NCBI GenBank assembly: GCA_023512835.1
Contig: CM042087.1
Location: forward strand, 43,766,017-43,830,016
DNA length: 64,000 bases
Source: Taxillus chinensis
Taxonomy: Eukaryota; Streptophyta; Magnoliopsida; Santalales; Loranthaceae
Direction: 5' to 3'
Below are positions 48,580-62,200 of this stretch, piece by piece; position 1 is the first letter of the stretch; every line of letters begins with the position of its first letter. The notes below the pieces were generated by a model. It did not search any database and was not told the DNA's origin. It was given only the letters and a program-made list of their open reading frames with translations. The position numbers and the translations under genes were made by a program.

Positions 48580-51500
48580 TTAATTGTTCAAGCATTCGAA
48601 ATCGTTCCTCATCTGTTTTTCTCTATCTTGCATTCTCTCGCTCAAATTCTTGTTCTCTTGCCACTCTTTAACTTCCTTTTCTAGCAGCTTCTCCTGTAAA
48701 GCCTTTATGGTATGTGTATCCTGCATGTGCTGCTCAATGAAGCCATAATATGATGCTTTATCGGACAAACGCGTACGGGAAATCATTGGGCCAAATCCAA
48801 GGCCACGGATTCGCCCATTTCGTTCTTCTTTTGATATCACTTGACTGTATACATCGCCCTCTGAGTAAACAATTTGACCGCGTATCCCTTGAGATGGTCC
48901 ACTTCTGTTGAGACATGAGTGTTTCCATTTCCTGTATTCGTTAACAAAAATATATAGGAAGATCATGAGACAATCTAATAAAACACATACTTCAACATTT
49001 AATTATGAAGGATGAATAACTTACAATATTTCTCGCGGCAATTTCATTGACTGGTTCTCCATTTTTCCTCTTTCTACTATGTATATACAAGTCCGACCGT
49101 GTTTGAGCTCGACCATCTCTCATTTCCTACAAATAATTCATACGTAACACACAATTGAAATAAATATATAAATGGATTCAAACAATAATGTTGTTATATT
49201 CATTAAGAAATTTAATGTGCCAATAAAAAAATTAATGTCACTTGATTAGCAAAAACACGTGTGGCAAACCAGTGGACTGCTATGTTTCTGCAGTCCTCAT
49301 GAATAAATTACTATTTCCTACTTTCTTCTCACTTCCTCACTGTGTAGAGTGGAAGGTAGAGATATTCACTATTTCCTACTGTCTCTGTAATCCTTATGAA
49401 TAAATAAAGATAATTATAACATTGAAGGTAGAGGCTCTTGGTTTTGGTTGGGCGTGGTGTTACAAGTCCGAATATTCTTGTGTTCACTTGAGTTGGCTTG
49501 CGGGTTTGTCACATAAAAGCGTTATCGTATTTTTCATAAACAGATACGGTGTGTTCACCTATCTGCATCGGACCCCTTAAAATTTATATTTTCAAAAGTG
49601 GCTTGCAATCGGTTGCAGATCCCGAGTCTATATATGTAGACATCACTTGGAAGGCTGTTATAGTAGAGATTAAGCCCTTTCACAACACTTTAACTAACAA
49701 CACTAATCGAGTGCGAATGAGAAACCCGGCTTGTTGATGCTAGATACGCTGAAGCTAACCGTTATGAACCCTTCTTTTTTTTTTTGTTATTTTTTTTTTG
49801 TTTATTTTTTTTTTTTGAGTGAAGAATTCATTACGGAAAAACTGCTTTACCCTTTTCCCAAGGGAACCAATGACATTGACATGTTATCGTTATCATTACA
49901 AAAAAGAATGAGAGAAGAGAATCAGATCTTAATTACACTAATGATAAAAATTTGCAAAAAGCATGCAACTTTTAAAATCAAATGTGATAATTAACACGAG
50001 AAGAATTCTATTACAATTGTCTTACTAATCGAACAAAAAAATAACACAAAGAAAAAACAAAGCTAACAATGGTCTCCGGATGTATAGGAAAAAGTTGAGG
50101 TGTATGTGTGGCCTCATACCTCCAACTCCACATCAATCAATACTAATAGTAATCTTCTTCATAAATTCCGTTTGACCTTGATAATCATGCATTTATCTAT
50201 TTTTTTAGGTATTTATTTCCATCTAGAATATTGACAATCTAGGTAATAATTCTATAGCCCAGCACTAAAATAGGTGAATTATTTGAAGTTTGCGTGACTT
50301 TGAAGCTATGATGGCAAACATACAGGGAAAGGCCATAAGTGGAGGCCTCATACACACAGTCACATGATAAAACAATTACTAGAATTTAGCCAGAATAAAT
50401 TGAAGTGGTTAACATACTAAACATCCAAAAATATGCATTCCGTAGCCACAAAACCAGACCATGTGCATTCTTATTTTCTGCCCAACTCTTTTTTTCAATT
50501 CTGTTCACTATCAGTATCATCTAGACATATAAAATTAAACTAATACTCTTGTATGGGATGTGCAGTGAAAAGAGAAGGGAGGAGCCACCTGTTTATTATA
50601 CACGCCCACACCGTGGTTTTTCCCACACCGTATATTATATACCCACACAGCAGTTGGGGCTAGTTTTTCTCCTCTTCATTCTAGCCACACCATGCAACAA
50701 CTTTGTTTTTCTCTACCCTCAATGTTGTGAATGCCTATTTGAAGTAGCAATAACAACAATGACAAAAACATGAAAGTAGCTAGACCAAACACATGTGAGG
50801 ACACTGGACACTGAACAAACCTATCACACCTCAACCTTGCTGTCACTCAAAAGCCCCCAAACAACCACGCAGAAGTCTAAGAACACTGAACACTGAACAT
50901 TATGATTTCCCCAGCAATGAGCTTGGTCCAATCAGACACCCATATTAATTTTCAAATGATTGGCAAAAAAAAATAATATAATGGTGATGCCCATGGTTAG
51001 GACGTACCAGCTCATGGGCCAATCTTGCATAAGTTTTGCTTCCCAACGTGTGTACATCCTTTTGTAAGTTTCGGGAGGACTTATTTTTCATGCTTTTCGC
51101 CTACAAAAATTAAAACAAATGTCAATACCAACCATTAACAATTGAGCATTTCAATTAATATGCCCATATAACATGTTTACCATACCTTACCACCAGGTGA
51201 CAACCAATAATCAATTAAACACTTCATTTGCAAAGGATCAACGAAGGGCGGAATATCAACTACCATTTGGTCTTTTGTTTTTGATATGTCAAAGAATTTA
51301 TCTTTTAATTGCTTTCGAAAATCCCGCCATCTCCTACCTAGACAACTTAATGCGTAGCGATTCCAACACTTATGAACCATTGCATCATCATTATTAAATT
51401 TGAGAATGAACTTCGACTGCAAAATAATTCAATTATAATATAGTAATATTAGAAAATCATATAAACATATAATTTATTAAAGCAATACAATTAGAACTAT

Positions 51501-52213
51501 ACCTCAATGGTTGTCAAACAATGCTTCTTGTATTCTTTTGGCACTTTCGGCCAAGTTAGATAATTTAGAGGACAATAATCTCCTCTCCGTGCCATTGTCC
51601 CTAAAAAACGGGGAAACAAACTACTATTTTCCCCAATAACTTGAAAATTTTTATTCACCTCGATTGCAACACGTTCCCCCCTAGGCAAGTTCCATATATT
51701 CTTCAAACGTGTTATCCCTCTTTTGCCACGATGTCCGGATTCATCTGCTTTAATATAAACACAATAAAAACAAAAGGAATCCCAATATACTTGGTAGGTG
51801 GATATTATTGAAAATAAAAAGGAAATATTACCAATTACATCTACTTGAGCTTCATGCCCAAGCTCGTCATCGGAATCCCAATTGACATGTTGATTACATC
51901 CCATGCTATCATCATCGCTGTAACTCTCGTCATCCGCATCAACATTTTCATCGTAATCAACATCATCATCATCATCATCATCATCATACCGGTCCCTCAT
52001 GGTTGGCAGAGCGGTCTGTAGACGTGGCTTCTGGAAAGGTAATCTTAATGAAGGGTTTGGGCAAGAGGATGCAGGCAATTGATTCCCAGTAACTTTAGGA
52101 TTCAATCGCATTGTAGGATGAGAAGCCGATGAAGTACCAAATGGATATTTAACTTGTTTCGATGAAAGAGCAATTTCTTTTCCTTTATGCTTCATCACTG
52201 ATTTTGGTGGCAT
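48580..52213 (-). CDS. Transposase_24-like (Ptta/En/Spm family) protein, one apparent frameshift
   Basis: Six exons on the minus strand: 51832-52213, 51503-51744, 51186-51416, 51008-51100, 49025-49126 and 48580-48931, with GT-AG borders. Phases match through exon 5. The product starts MPPKSVMKHKGK and has an Asp run (DDDDDDDD) encoded by a repeated codon near residue 75. It then carries RGKRGITRLKNIWNLPRGER, FLGTMARRGDYCPL, RRWRDFRKQLKDKFFD and QKDVHTLGSKTYARLAHEL, the pattern of PF03004-type plant transposase proteins. The end has NGRIRGLGFGP and a charged helical tail. Exon 6 starts EMETLMSQQ, and one extra base in CAGAAGTGG (48,899-48,907) must be ignored to reach the next conserved block. 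The probable role is DNA binding at subterminal repeats, as for TnpA. Confidence 0.75.
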
Positions 52214-52259
52214 CTTTACCTGTTTATAGATTAAAAAAACATTAGATATTATTCGCAAA

Positions 52260-53555
52260 ACATCTTTCTATACATTTGATATATTCATTCATATTCCAAA
52301 AACATATTAGCACAAGGGAAGCAAGTAATGAAAATAATATAAGGTAAAAGCATTACATCATGCTTAATATTTAACACAAACTGAAGCATTACATCATGCT
52401 TAACATGTTCTTTCATTTTTCTAAGCCTTCCTGTTATTCAAATCCATTATCCCAACCCCTACAAGTTTAATCCCTTGTTTTTGCATTATCAAATATATTT
52501 TGTGCCTGCATTAATCATATTTCTTAAGCATCTAAATTGCATTCATCCAACCGCATAAAAGTTAATTAAGTTTGATTCAAAATAAAATCATACAAACTGA
52601 GTCTCTAAACATAATCAAAGTTAGAAAAACACACTGCTTAATTCATGCGCATCACACTGTATACTGGAGTTTATAATTTTCCTTGTGAGAAAGATGCTTC
52701 GATATCTCGTTTTCCTTGTTACGACCTGTACACTGCAATAAACCTCATGCATCACACTATATATGTAGTTTAATATAGCTCCATAAATGGAAAAACACAC
52801 TGTATATGTATTTTAACAACTCCATAAATGGAAAAACTGAATCATAAATAACAATCTTACAAACTAAAGCCTGGGAACTAAATTTCCTTTTTTAAAACCA
52901 GCTTTTCAACTTCCTTTCATTTCCCTAACATAGGAGCAGTATTATTTTTCAATGCTTCAATGGCTAACGGTATTAATGGAATAAAAGTATCTAACCAGGG
53001 GTAGCTTTTTTTTTCGATCAATATCATTGTGACTTACCATCCATGAGGTGATTTTAAAAATACATAATTATTGCATGGCAAAATTTAAACCTGTCTGCTT
53101 AATTACAATCAGGAGTGGAGCATTGAACAAGGCCAGGACAACATTAAAACACTAAAAGCAGTTTTCCAGAGTGACACTACACAAGCCCAAGACAACATTA
53201 AAACACTAAAAGCAGTTTTCCGAGTGGCGGTGCACAAGCCCGGACGAGAGACAAATGTGCGAATAAACTGGATCGTTAATCTTTGAGTGATAGGGCCTCA
53301 ATTCCTCCAAGTGCAAAAGTGTTGGCGTGATATATTACCATCTCAATTGTTCTCGGTGTATGCAATGGTCTACACTCTGGAAGCATTTCAGATTAATTAT
53401 GTTAGGATATCATAAGCATAACACTAACAATACTCCCCTTCAATATCATTTCTAGCCCAACCAACTCTATCATGCATCACATCTCTTTGTCATCAAAGCA
53501 CTCGTTATCTTGATAGTTTTCACTTTCATCATCCCTATCAACTCCATGACCAACA
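52260..53555. other. spacer between CACTA genes
   Basis: AT-rich. A tandem duplication of about 60 bp, with ACATTAAAACACTAAAAGCA in both copies, lies at about 53,125-53,240. No coding signal. Confidence 0.5.
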
Positions 53556-56480
53556 TCAAAAACATCTCTTGGTTTTACATTCACAACATGACCCAATCTC
53601 CCGTCTTTCATCTTTGACATAAAATGTCGGACTTACTTGAGTGGACAACACATAAGGTTCATCATACAAAAGAGAACCGAGATGTATCAAATGTGAAAAA
53701 TTTACTAACTCAAAGCCAAATATATCCCTCTTGTATCCTCTTGCAGAGTTGACATCAGCCCATTCACACTTGAATAAGATATGGCGCACATCCTCAGTGT
53801 AGTATAACTCAATAATATCTACTAAAATGCCATAATATGTTGGCCCTCCCTGCACAACAACTCGAACTCCACTGTTCTGTGTTCTTTTGTATTTTTCATA
53901 GGCCTTGGTGCGAAATTTGAAACCATTGACTACATAAGTCTTCAATTTTCCTACTTCTGTGTTCGGCCCACATGCTAGGGCTTTTACTTCATCGCTTAAA
54001 CCCTGATCTTTCCCATCTCCTATTAAAACCTACAATTGATCAAGAAAAATAAAACTATCAAGTAATTATAAAATATTAATGAATTACATAAGTGATGGAA
54101 CAATGAGAACTTCTTACGTAATCACGAAACCAATCAGAAAATGTCTCCATATGTTGTTTTTGTATGTCAACTTCGCTTATACGCCTATGCCGATTTTTTC
54201 GTTTTAGATAATCTTTATGTATCCTAGTAATGAGTGTAACCCATTAGTGATATATAATAATATATTGGATTGAAAACATGCTTAGGGTTTGAAAACATAC
54301 TCCAACAATGGCCGAACTTCATCATTGTTAAACAATACATAACGATGTGCTTGCATCCGAGAAATTCGATCAAGAGTGATGTTCTAATAGACCCCTTGCA
54401 TCATCTACATTTCGTGTAGATCGAGTAAAACTGTCTCAATGGAGTCTAAGTAGCGTGAACAAAATGTCAAACACTCTTCCGTATGTAACCCTCCGCAATT
54501 GAGCCCTCGGGACAAGCTTTATTACGAACATATGATTTAAGACGGAAAAGGTACCTACAATTATAATCGGTTACAAAAAAATGTTAATATGGTATGAAAT
54601 ACCATGCCTAAAACATAGTAACTAAAAGGGCCTTCAATTGATTAATACCTTTCATCGGATACATCCATCTATAATGTATAGGCCCACAAGTCTTTGCCTC
54701 CGTAGCCAATGAATGACAAGGTGCATCATTATGGTAAAAAATGATGGAGGAAATATTTGTTCTAGTTTACACAAAGTCTCGGCGATTTGAGATTCCAATT
54801 GCTCAACTTCTTTTGTCACAAGAACCTTTGAACATACAGCTCTAAAATAGGCACATAATTCAATCAATGGGGCTACAACATGATTTGGCAAAGAACCTCT
54901 CAACGCTATTGGAAGCAATTGTTGCATCAAAACATGTGTATCATGACTTTTCAACCCAATAATTTTTCGCTGCTTTACTTTTACACAACGTGAGAGATTT
55001 GATGCATATCCATCTGGCACTTTCACATGTTTTAATACAGTCAACATGCTAGTTTTCTCAATGTTACTCATTGTAAAGCAAGCGGGTGGAATATATAATC
55101 TGTTCTCCCGCTGGATAGGATGAAGTTCACTCCGTATGCCCATGACTTGGAGGTCTAAGCGTGCCTTCAAGTTATCCTTTGTATTTTCAAGGTTCAACAA
55201 TGTGCCAATTATATTATTGGCAACATTATGCTCAGTATGCATAAAGTCAATTTGATGACGAAATGAATGATGCTTCCAATAAGGTAGGTTGAAAAGAATA
55301 CTTCTTTTTTTCCATGGATAAGTAGGATTACCTTGGTGCATTAACACATCATCCCCAGATAACATCATGGAGCTAACTCATATTCTTCGCCATCAAATGA
55401 ATTTTTCTCTCTTGAAACACATGATTAACATCCAAAAACCGCCGATACCCATGAACGTATTTCCCACCATTTTGAAGCCGCATATATTTTGTGCCATGAT
55501 TACAAGAAGGGCATGCAATGGCACATTTGTATTCCTGACCCGACAAATCACCGTATGCGGAAAGTCATTAATTGTCCACATTAAGGGTTGGGGGGCGCGT
55601 GTGTTAGTAGAAGAGTCATAGGTCTCGTACCATGTCCCATAATTCCTTTAACTCCTTCACTAAAGGTTGTAGAAATACATCTAGATTTGTTTAGGAGAGC
55701 TTGGGCCAGGAATAAGGAGGGATAAGATCATTGATGACCGCTTATACATATCCAAGGAGGAGATTATATGGAACAAGGATTACGGGGCCAAATCTATAAG
55801 TCTGCTCGTTTTTGAAAGGATTAAATCCATCAAGCCAACCCAAGTCTAATATTGCGAGGATCAGCAGAAAAATCTTTAAATTGATTATCAAATTCTTGCC
55901 ATGCGGTGAATCTGTGGGTGCCTTAATATGCCATCATTGGTCCGATTTTAGCTGCCACACCATTTGAGAAGTTGTTTTTGAAGACAAGAATAATCTTTGT
56001 ATCGTTGCTTTAAAAGGAAACCATCGCAATACCTTTGTCCTGTTTTCTTTTTCTCATTGTCCTCTTGAATCCACCTAGATGCACCACAAGTTGAGCATAT
56101 TTCATCGATGTGTCTCTTCCCAAAATAACATGCAATTATTTGGGCAAGCATGGATTTTTTCAACCCAAGACCTAAGTCTTTGATAATCTTTTTCCCTCAT
56201 AAAAGTCTTTAGGCAATTTAGCATTCTCGGGAAGTAACTGCTAAGGAAATTCAACAACTGATCCATTGAATTATTGCTCCATCCATGTAGACATTTCAAA
56301 TGATTCAAACGAACGATTGTCTCTAGTTTAGTTAACTTGCATCCTTCGTACAAAAGGTTCTTGCAAATCTCTCCTGCCCGAAAAACTTGTTCGTATCTTC
56401 ATTTAAACATTGCGTTGATTGTTCCTCGTTTTGAGTAACTCCATCTATTTGGAACACATCATGTAACAAGAATCTAAGCC
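53556..56480 (-). pseudogene. TNP2-like CACTA transposase, multiply frameshifted
   Basis: Minus-strand pieces appear in TNP2 order. First come DVFQIDGVTQNEEQS and KLTKLETIVRLNHLKCLHGW (about 56,250-56,450), then HACPNNCMLFW and DEICSTCGASRW. Next are ADPRNIRLGLA, LLIPGPSSP and MWTINDFP pieces (55,400-55,900), then an open block with FMHTEHNVANNIIGTLLNLE and the DUF4218 sequence PIALRGSLPNHV (54,652-55,368). The series ends with a DUF4216 block starting MKTYVVNGFKFRT (53,556-53,945). The reading frame changes at least five times between these blocks, so as assembled no functional transposase could be made. Some shifts may be sequencing errors. Confidence 0.85.
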
Positions 56481-56530
56481 AGATGATCCTCAAAATGATG
56501 ACGGGTATTCAAATCTTCAGGGCTAATCTC

Positions 56531-56690
56531 GGGGGGGGGGGGCGGGGGGCGGGAAAGGACTCACCGATGATACCAACAATCATAACTGGATAAACCATAC
56601 ACCATCACTGGTCATGTACCTCAATTACTAAGAAAAAGGGGGGGGGGGGGGGGGGGGATGAGTTCAGGGGGGGGGGGGGCGGGGGGAGCT
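56531..56690. other. cluster of long poly-G runs
   Basis: Three G-rich runs of roughly 20 bases (56,531-56,551, 56,638-56,657, 56,667-56,687) interrupted only by single C, A or T bases. They lie where the TNP2 N-terminal region should be. They may be genuine G-tracts or polishing artefacts. Confidence 0.8.
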
Positions 56691-57664
56691 GCAAAAGGAA
56701 AAAGAGGGTTTCAAAGATCGCGTGAATGTTGTGAGGCAAACTCTAAAAACTTATACACTCCTTGACGATATTCGAACTCAATCTAGGCTTTGCATCCAAC
56801 TCTTATCCATAGTTTGTTTTCCTGACTCAAATGACATCTAAATATGTTATTAATGTGAGAGAACTCTATTATTTAAAAAAAATCGTAACATTAAACATAA
56901 TATTGTATACAGTCAAATTGGGTTTGGGTTGATCTGGGATGGGGTGGTTTGATTGAGGATTTGATAAAATTATTTTGAGAAATTGCACCATTGAATGCTT
57001 ATGAACACCGGGCGTGTAGGGGGGCCATGTCCGCCCAAATTAGAACGTTGGTCAGTCACTTTTATAACAAGAATGTCACAAAAGAACAAAAAAACGCAGA
57101 CAAAAAAACAAATTAAAACAAACAATATCCCTAAAAACCGACCAACGAACAAACAAATCAATCAACAAGTCATCAAACAACAATAATCAACTCACGCTTC
57201 AATACCCGGAAAAAACTAGCCAACCAATATAAAACACAAGAGAATTAACAATCAAACCATATAAAAAAATCAAACAATAAATCATGAAACCATAACTCAC
57301 GTTAACATAAATTTCATTCAAGTCATTCAATCTTAGGGGAAAAGGCTGCGTCGGTCTCACCTTTGAAGGAACGAATGATGGCTGGACTCGGATTCGTCGC
57401 GGGAGATTCGCGCAAAGGGATTCCGTAGGAGGCTCCGTTACGCAGCGGAGGAACGGCTTTGGCGGCGTCCGGGCGGAGGAGATGCACGTGACGGATCGGA
57501 CAGGGCGAGAGGAAGACGGATCGAGATGACGATCCGTGTTCTGGAGATGGTAGGGTTTCGATTTCGGGTTGGAGCAAGAGGAAGAAGACGGCTGCTAGGG
57601 TTCGTGCGAGACTTACGAGCGAGGATGAGAGAAAGATATGACATGTAATAATATAGATAATTCA

Positions 57665-57870
57665 ATGAACCGGCGTTAATACGCCGTAAAGTTACTTGGG
57701 CGTTCACACACGCCGTACACAATCATGGGGTGGCGTGAAGACGCCGCCATTTTCATAACTGTTGCGGCGTAGTTTTGAAACGCCACAACATGTTTTTTTT
57801 GTGGCGATCACGAAACGCCGCTGTTATGTGTAGCGGCAAATTTATAAACGCCGCCATAAACGCCGCCTAA
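57665..57870. repeat. CACTA right subterminal repeats
   Basis: Several GGCGTTT / AACGCC-type motifs in both orientations within 200 bp of the terminus, for example AAACGCCGCCATAAACGCCG. Confidence 0.85.
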
Positions 57871-57886
57871 GTGCATTTCTGTAGTG

Positions 57887-60800
57887 TCCATGAACTTCCT
57901 ACTACATGACAATAATGAGGTATGCATTACAAGTTTCAATCTATTTGTAGCAATATTAATTCAAACACGAATGTAATGAAGTTAAATGTTGATGAGGTAA
58001 CATTTAGCATATAGTATACTTATAAGAGTAGCTGGCTAACAATTGTCGTCTTATGATTTATTTTTTACTGATTATTTTGGTTTACTTTGTTAGGCCAAAT
58101 ACTTTATTTGCAATCAAGTTATGAGGTTATTCATGTTTTTATTATTCTAACCATATTTTGAGATACTCCATGCCTTATTATATGTTTTGGACGATTTTGG
58201 AAATTTTGTAATGCAAGTACCCATTTGCTTTGAACTATTAGAGTGAAAGGAATTGCATTTTGGCCGTGAAGTATTACAGACAAATCAATTGAAGGCATGG
58301 ATAAAACAATGACTTGGTTGAATCATTCATTATAGGGTGGTTAAAACGTATTCAAAGGTCGGAATGGTTTAATTTTCATTAATCTAATTAATTGTTGGTT
58401 GAACCGTGCACTATTTTTATCAATGTAAAGAGTACTTGAAACATGTGATCAAAACAATTGTGTTGGCTTAGCTGAAACGTTTCTTTATTTTCTAATTTAA
58501 AACACAGTAGAAATGCTTTGTCGAAATGTGACGTAACAGAATCTTATAACAAATGCTAAATGCATGATCCTAATATAGAATCTAACCACACTAACACCTT
58601 TATAAAATGCCCTAACCCAAATCTATAATCTATCAGTATAATTGAAGGGGGGACAATGCCTTAGAAAATGCCCATAGTATGTATCATGTTATATTGACTT
58701 GTTATGGATTCAAAGTACATACATAATTAAATATGTTTTCCAAGTGGTGTTAATTATAAATCTGAATATGATGTTAGTGGACTAGCAAATTAGTATTTAG
58801 GGGCCCTGTTTGTTGCATGTTTTACTTTATGTATTTTAATTTTTAAATTTTCATCCAAGTACGTGTTTAAGTGTAATTTAAAAATATTTTTTGTTTGACT
58901 GGAGAGCAAATTTATTTATTTTTTAAATATGTATTTTTAAAAATGGGTCTCATATAAAAGCAAAAAAATAGTAAACACAAGTAATAAAATCGAAAAAAGT
59001 AAATTTTAAAAATGTCAAAAATATTTCAAGTCTCCCGACATAATTGAATTTTAATTTTAAAATCGAAAACAATGTAAAACACTTATATATGAAGAAAAAA
59101 TGTGTTTTAAAAATAATAATTTTTTAAAAAAAATTTGAGTTCCCTTTATTAAAAAAACCTAATGCTTAATGAGCCAAATAGTAAAATAGGAAAAAAAAAT
59201 TGAATCTGAAATTAAATTTAAAAATAAAAATAATTTTATTTTCAAACATAATATTATAATATCAACCCGCTTTATAAGACCCGCTGATTTTAAAAACTCC
59301 TTTTAAATTAAAATACACCGAATCCGCCGTTACGCCTAAAAACAGGCAGTTAGCTTCTTGCTTATTGAAAAATCATTTTCTTCAAGAAATCACCCTGCAT
59401 ACGTGCGCAGGCACTTTGTGGACAAAAACTTGACGCTTTTTTGTAAAGCCTCCCAAAGTTTTACGATCGCCAATTCATTAATTAAACAAATAAGGTAGAG
59501 AGATTCAACATGAACATCAATTATTTTTCTTGGCCGTCACATCCGAAAAATATTAATTCTACCAAAAATAACTCCATGGAGAAAAAAAAAAAAAAACAAT
59601 GACTAGAGCGAAGGAAAACGACATGCAGCTGATGCACAGTGCGGTCCATCCTGATATCCTACACGCGGTTGCGGACGAGAACGTAGAACCCAAATCCAAA
59701 ACGACCATATAAGCTGCCGTTTATCTTTTCCAATGCCGACCGGCCCGAATCAAGCATGAGATTGAAGCATGCACCAACAACAAACAACAAAACACAATAA
59801 TTACGGCGGATGTTAAATAGATAATATTGGTAATTATATTTAATAATTAAACAAGCGTATATAAACAAGTACGTCCCAATTTGAAATGATATGTCTCTAA
59901 GTAGTAATTTAAAAAAATTAAAAGGATATATAAATGGCAACGACGATCATAGTGGTGAGAATGATGCCACTTGCATGCATGGGTCATGAGAAGCATATAT
60001 AAGCCAAGCCAGCTATAGTACAATCCCAAGTCCCAACAAGTAATAGCTAGTTCTCAAACAGCTCGCCTATCCACGAATTAATCCGGGTTTAGATTAAGAA
60101 TAAGGATCTCATTACATAAATATGAGGCACCTCTTATTAAGTATGTTTTAATTTTGTCCTCGACGGCTCGACTCAGTAACTAAGACCTGGAAAGTGAAAC
60201 TAAAAATCTTTTACAATTTTAATGTTGAATATATACATAAATAAAAAAAATATCATAACAGTTTTATGTGTCATTTATTTTGCTAAGCAAAACATACTGA
60301 GCCACAAGAAACATATTATGTGAGTTGACATATCCCTACTAAAGTATAAATTTAAATTTAATAGAGCAAATTAAAGAAGAAAAAGGGCAAATTGAAACTA
60401 TGGAGGTCAACTAATTAATATTCAATTAGAGTACGAGATCAACCGAAATACACACACGTATACATATAAAGTATAAACGACATGTCGTAGCAAGTTGCAT
60501 TTATCTATTTTTAGGTGTAAAAAAAGTTTAAAAAATTTATGGCTCGCCCTTATAGAATTAATTTATCAAGGTACAAGTCAATAAAAGAAAATAGGATAGC
60601 ATCATAATTATAATAAAATTATAAGTTGTAACGATCGATGTCTTAATCAGCCAACCCCCCATGCTTTGATATTTCCACTGGACTGATCGCGATGAGGCAA
60701 GTGGGAGGCGACTCGCCGGTATAGTTGTCGGGAGAGAGATTAGCGTGCGTGAAAGGCTGACACCGACAAGCATCATACATATTCATAGGACGCAAAACGC

Positions 60801-61237
60801 GGCTGTCGTGTCGAATCACCAAAAACGACGGCAGTGACGCCGTTTCCGCAAGGACACGACACAACCGCGGTCCCACGCTCAACGGCATCGGTGCAGTGCA
60901 CGCCAGACGGAGCCGGAGGAGCCCGCAGGTGCACCGCCACTGCTACTGCTATAGTGGTGTGGTGGTTATGGTGGCAGACTGACACGGACAGCAGTAATAG
61001 ATCACTAGTCAGCATGATGCTGACACGTGTTACAGTCCGAGCCCACCTCGAAGGCTGTATATATCTGTTCCTTTTTCTTTTTTTTTTTTACTATTTTGGG
61101 TAGGTCAGGCGGCGGGGCGTTTTTGACGGGCGTCACGCCCGTGTTTCGGGATCCGGCACGTGTAAAAGTTATGGATGCAGGTGATTCGGATACGTGATAA
61201 TAATTAAATTCTTATAATATAGATCTCACACGGTTTT
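57887..61237. other. intergenic right of the CACTA element
   Basis: AT-rich to about 60.6 kb. A GC-richer island at about 60,650-61,150 carries overlapping open frames of 76-89 codons on both strands; none shows a signal peptide, domain or splice context I recognise. The minus-strand frame at 60,643-60,888 contains YDACRCQPF but no known peptide motif. Confidence 0.4.
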
Positions 61238-61245
61238 AGAGCCAC

Positions 61246-61772
61246 AAGAGTTGTAAAATGGATCATATCGATCCGTTGTGGTTCGTAATGGAGCAAAAAT
61301 GAACTGATCCGGTCCGGATTACAAGCGAATCGAATCGGTCCTTGATCGAACTAATCCGTTTAGACCTGCAAATTTAATGTATAAAGGATGAACTGATCCG
61401 ATCCGGTCCGCAAGCAGATGAACTGGTTCTTAATTGAACTAACCTGTATTTATTTATTTTAATATAATAGATTATTTTTTATTAATTATTATAAAATTTA
61501 AAATTTATTTTTAAATGTTTATTTTCTAAATTTTAATTTTAAAATTAATAAGTTCATGTTTGTGTATTAATATATTAGGTAAAATGAGTAATATGTTTAA
61601 AAAAAAAAAAGGAATCGATATGAATTTTAGTCCATTAGTCCACATGGATCGAAGATAATTGACCAGTCATTTAGGCTTGATTGAAATAGACCAATTTTTT
61701 CTGGTCTAATTCAGTCCGATCCGCACGGTCCATGGACTGATCTACGGACCACTTATCCATTTTATACTCCTA
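61246..61772. mobile_element. hAT-like non-autonomous element (527 bp)
   Basis: An 8-bp direct duplication AGAGCCAC flanks the element (61238-61245 and 61773-61780). The inverted ends are imperfect: left AAGAGTTGTAAAATGG, right (reversed) TAGGAGTATAAAATGG. The interior is rich in GATCCG and CGGTCC words typical of small plant hAT-type elements and has no coding capacity. Eight-base duplications are diagnostic for hAT. Confidence 0.8.
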
Positions 61773-61780
61773 AGAGCCAC

Positions 61781-62145
61781 AGAAAATCTGATTTGTGATA
61801 CATGGCCAATCATCCATTTTTTTTTCATTGTAAAGTGATTACTTGAGGCTTTTAGGATTTGTTTTCTTGTAAATTATATTTCTCTTTTGTATTTGGTAGA
61901 AAGAAACTTAACAATTTCAATGAGAATATCATACCCTCGTTGATATTTCATTGAAAGAATAACAATTTTTTATATATTATTTTTAGAAAATAATATATAA
62001 TAATTTATTTTCCGTAAATTTAAATTTCTGTCAATGGTTTACTAAGACAAATATTTTTCATTCAATTTCAATATGGATAGTTATTTTTACACAGCTAATA
62101 GTTTTTTTTTTGCCTAACCAGTTTTATGATCGACACTAGAAAAAC

Positions 62146-62200
<55 letters not shown>

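Larger units (their letters stand above)
46433..57886 (-). mobile_element. CACTA (En/Spm) DNA transposon, about 11.4 kb
   Basis: The right end reads CTAAGTGCATTTCTGTAGTG, so on the minus strand the element begins CACTACAGAAATGCACTTAG, a standard CACTA terminus. Both ends carry dense GGCGTTT / AACGCC inverted subterminal repeats (46,440-46,860 and 57,665-57,870), the binding sites of the element's own proteins in this superfamily. Between them lie, on the minus strand, a TNP2-like transposase followed by a Transposase_24-type gene, the usual gene content. The left terminus is poorly defined: CACAACCTAAGC at 46,433 is the best candidate and no 3-bp target duplication matches. The element looks immobile in this sequence because of frameshifts. 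Confidence 0.85.

Noticed and set aside
57323..57722. Minus-strand frames of 84-94 codons near the right CACTA end
   Set aside because: Located in the transposon leader between the terminus and TNP2, overlapping subterminal repeats; no domain.
60643..60888. 81-codon minus-strand frame in a GC-rich island
   Set aside because: Checked for RALF, CLE, defensin and similar peptide patterns; none fits and there is no signal peptide.
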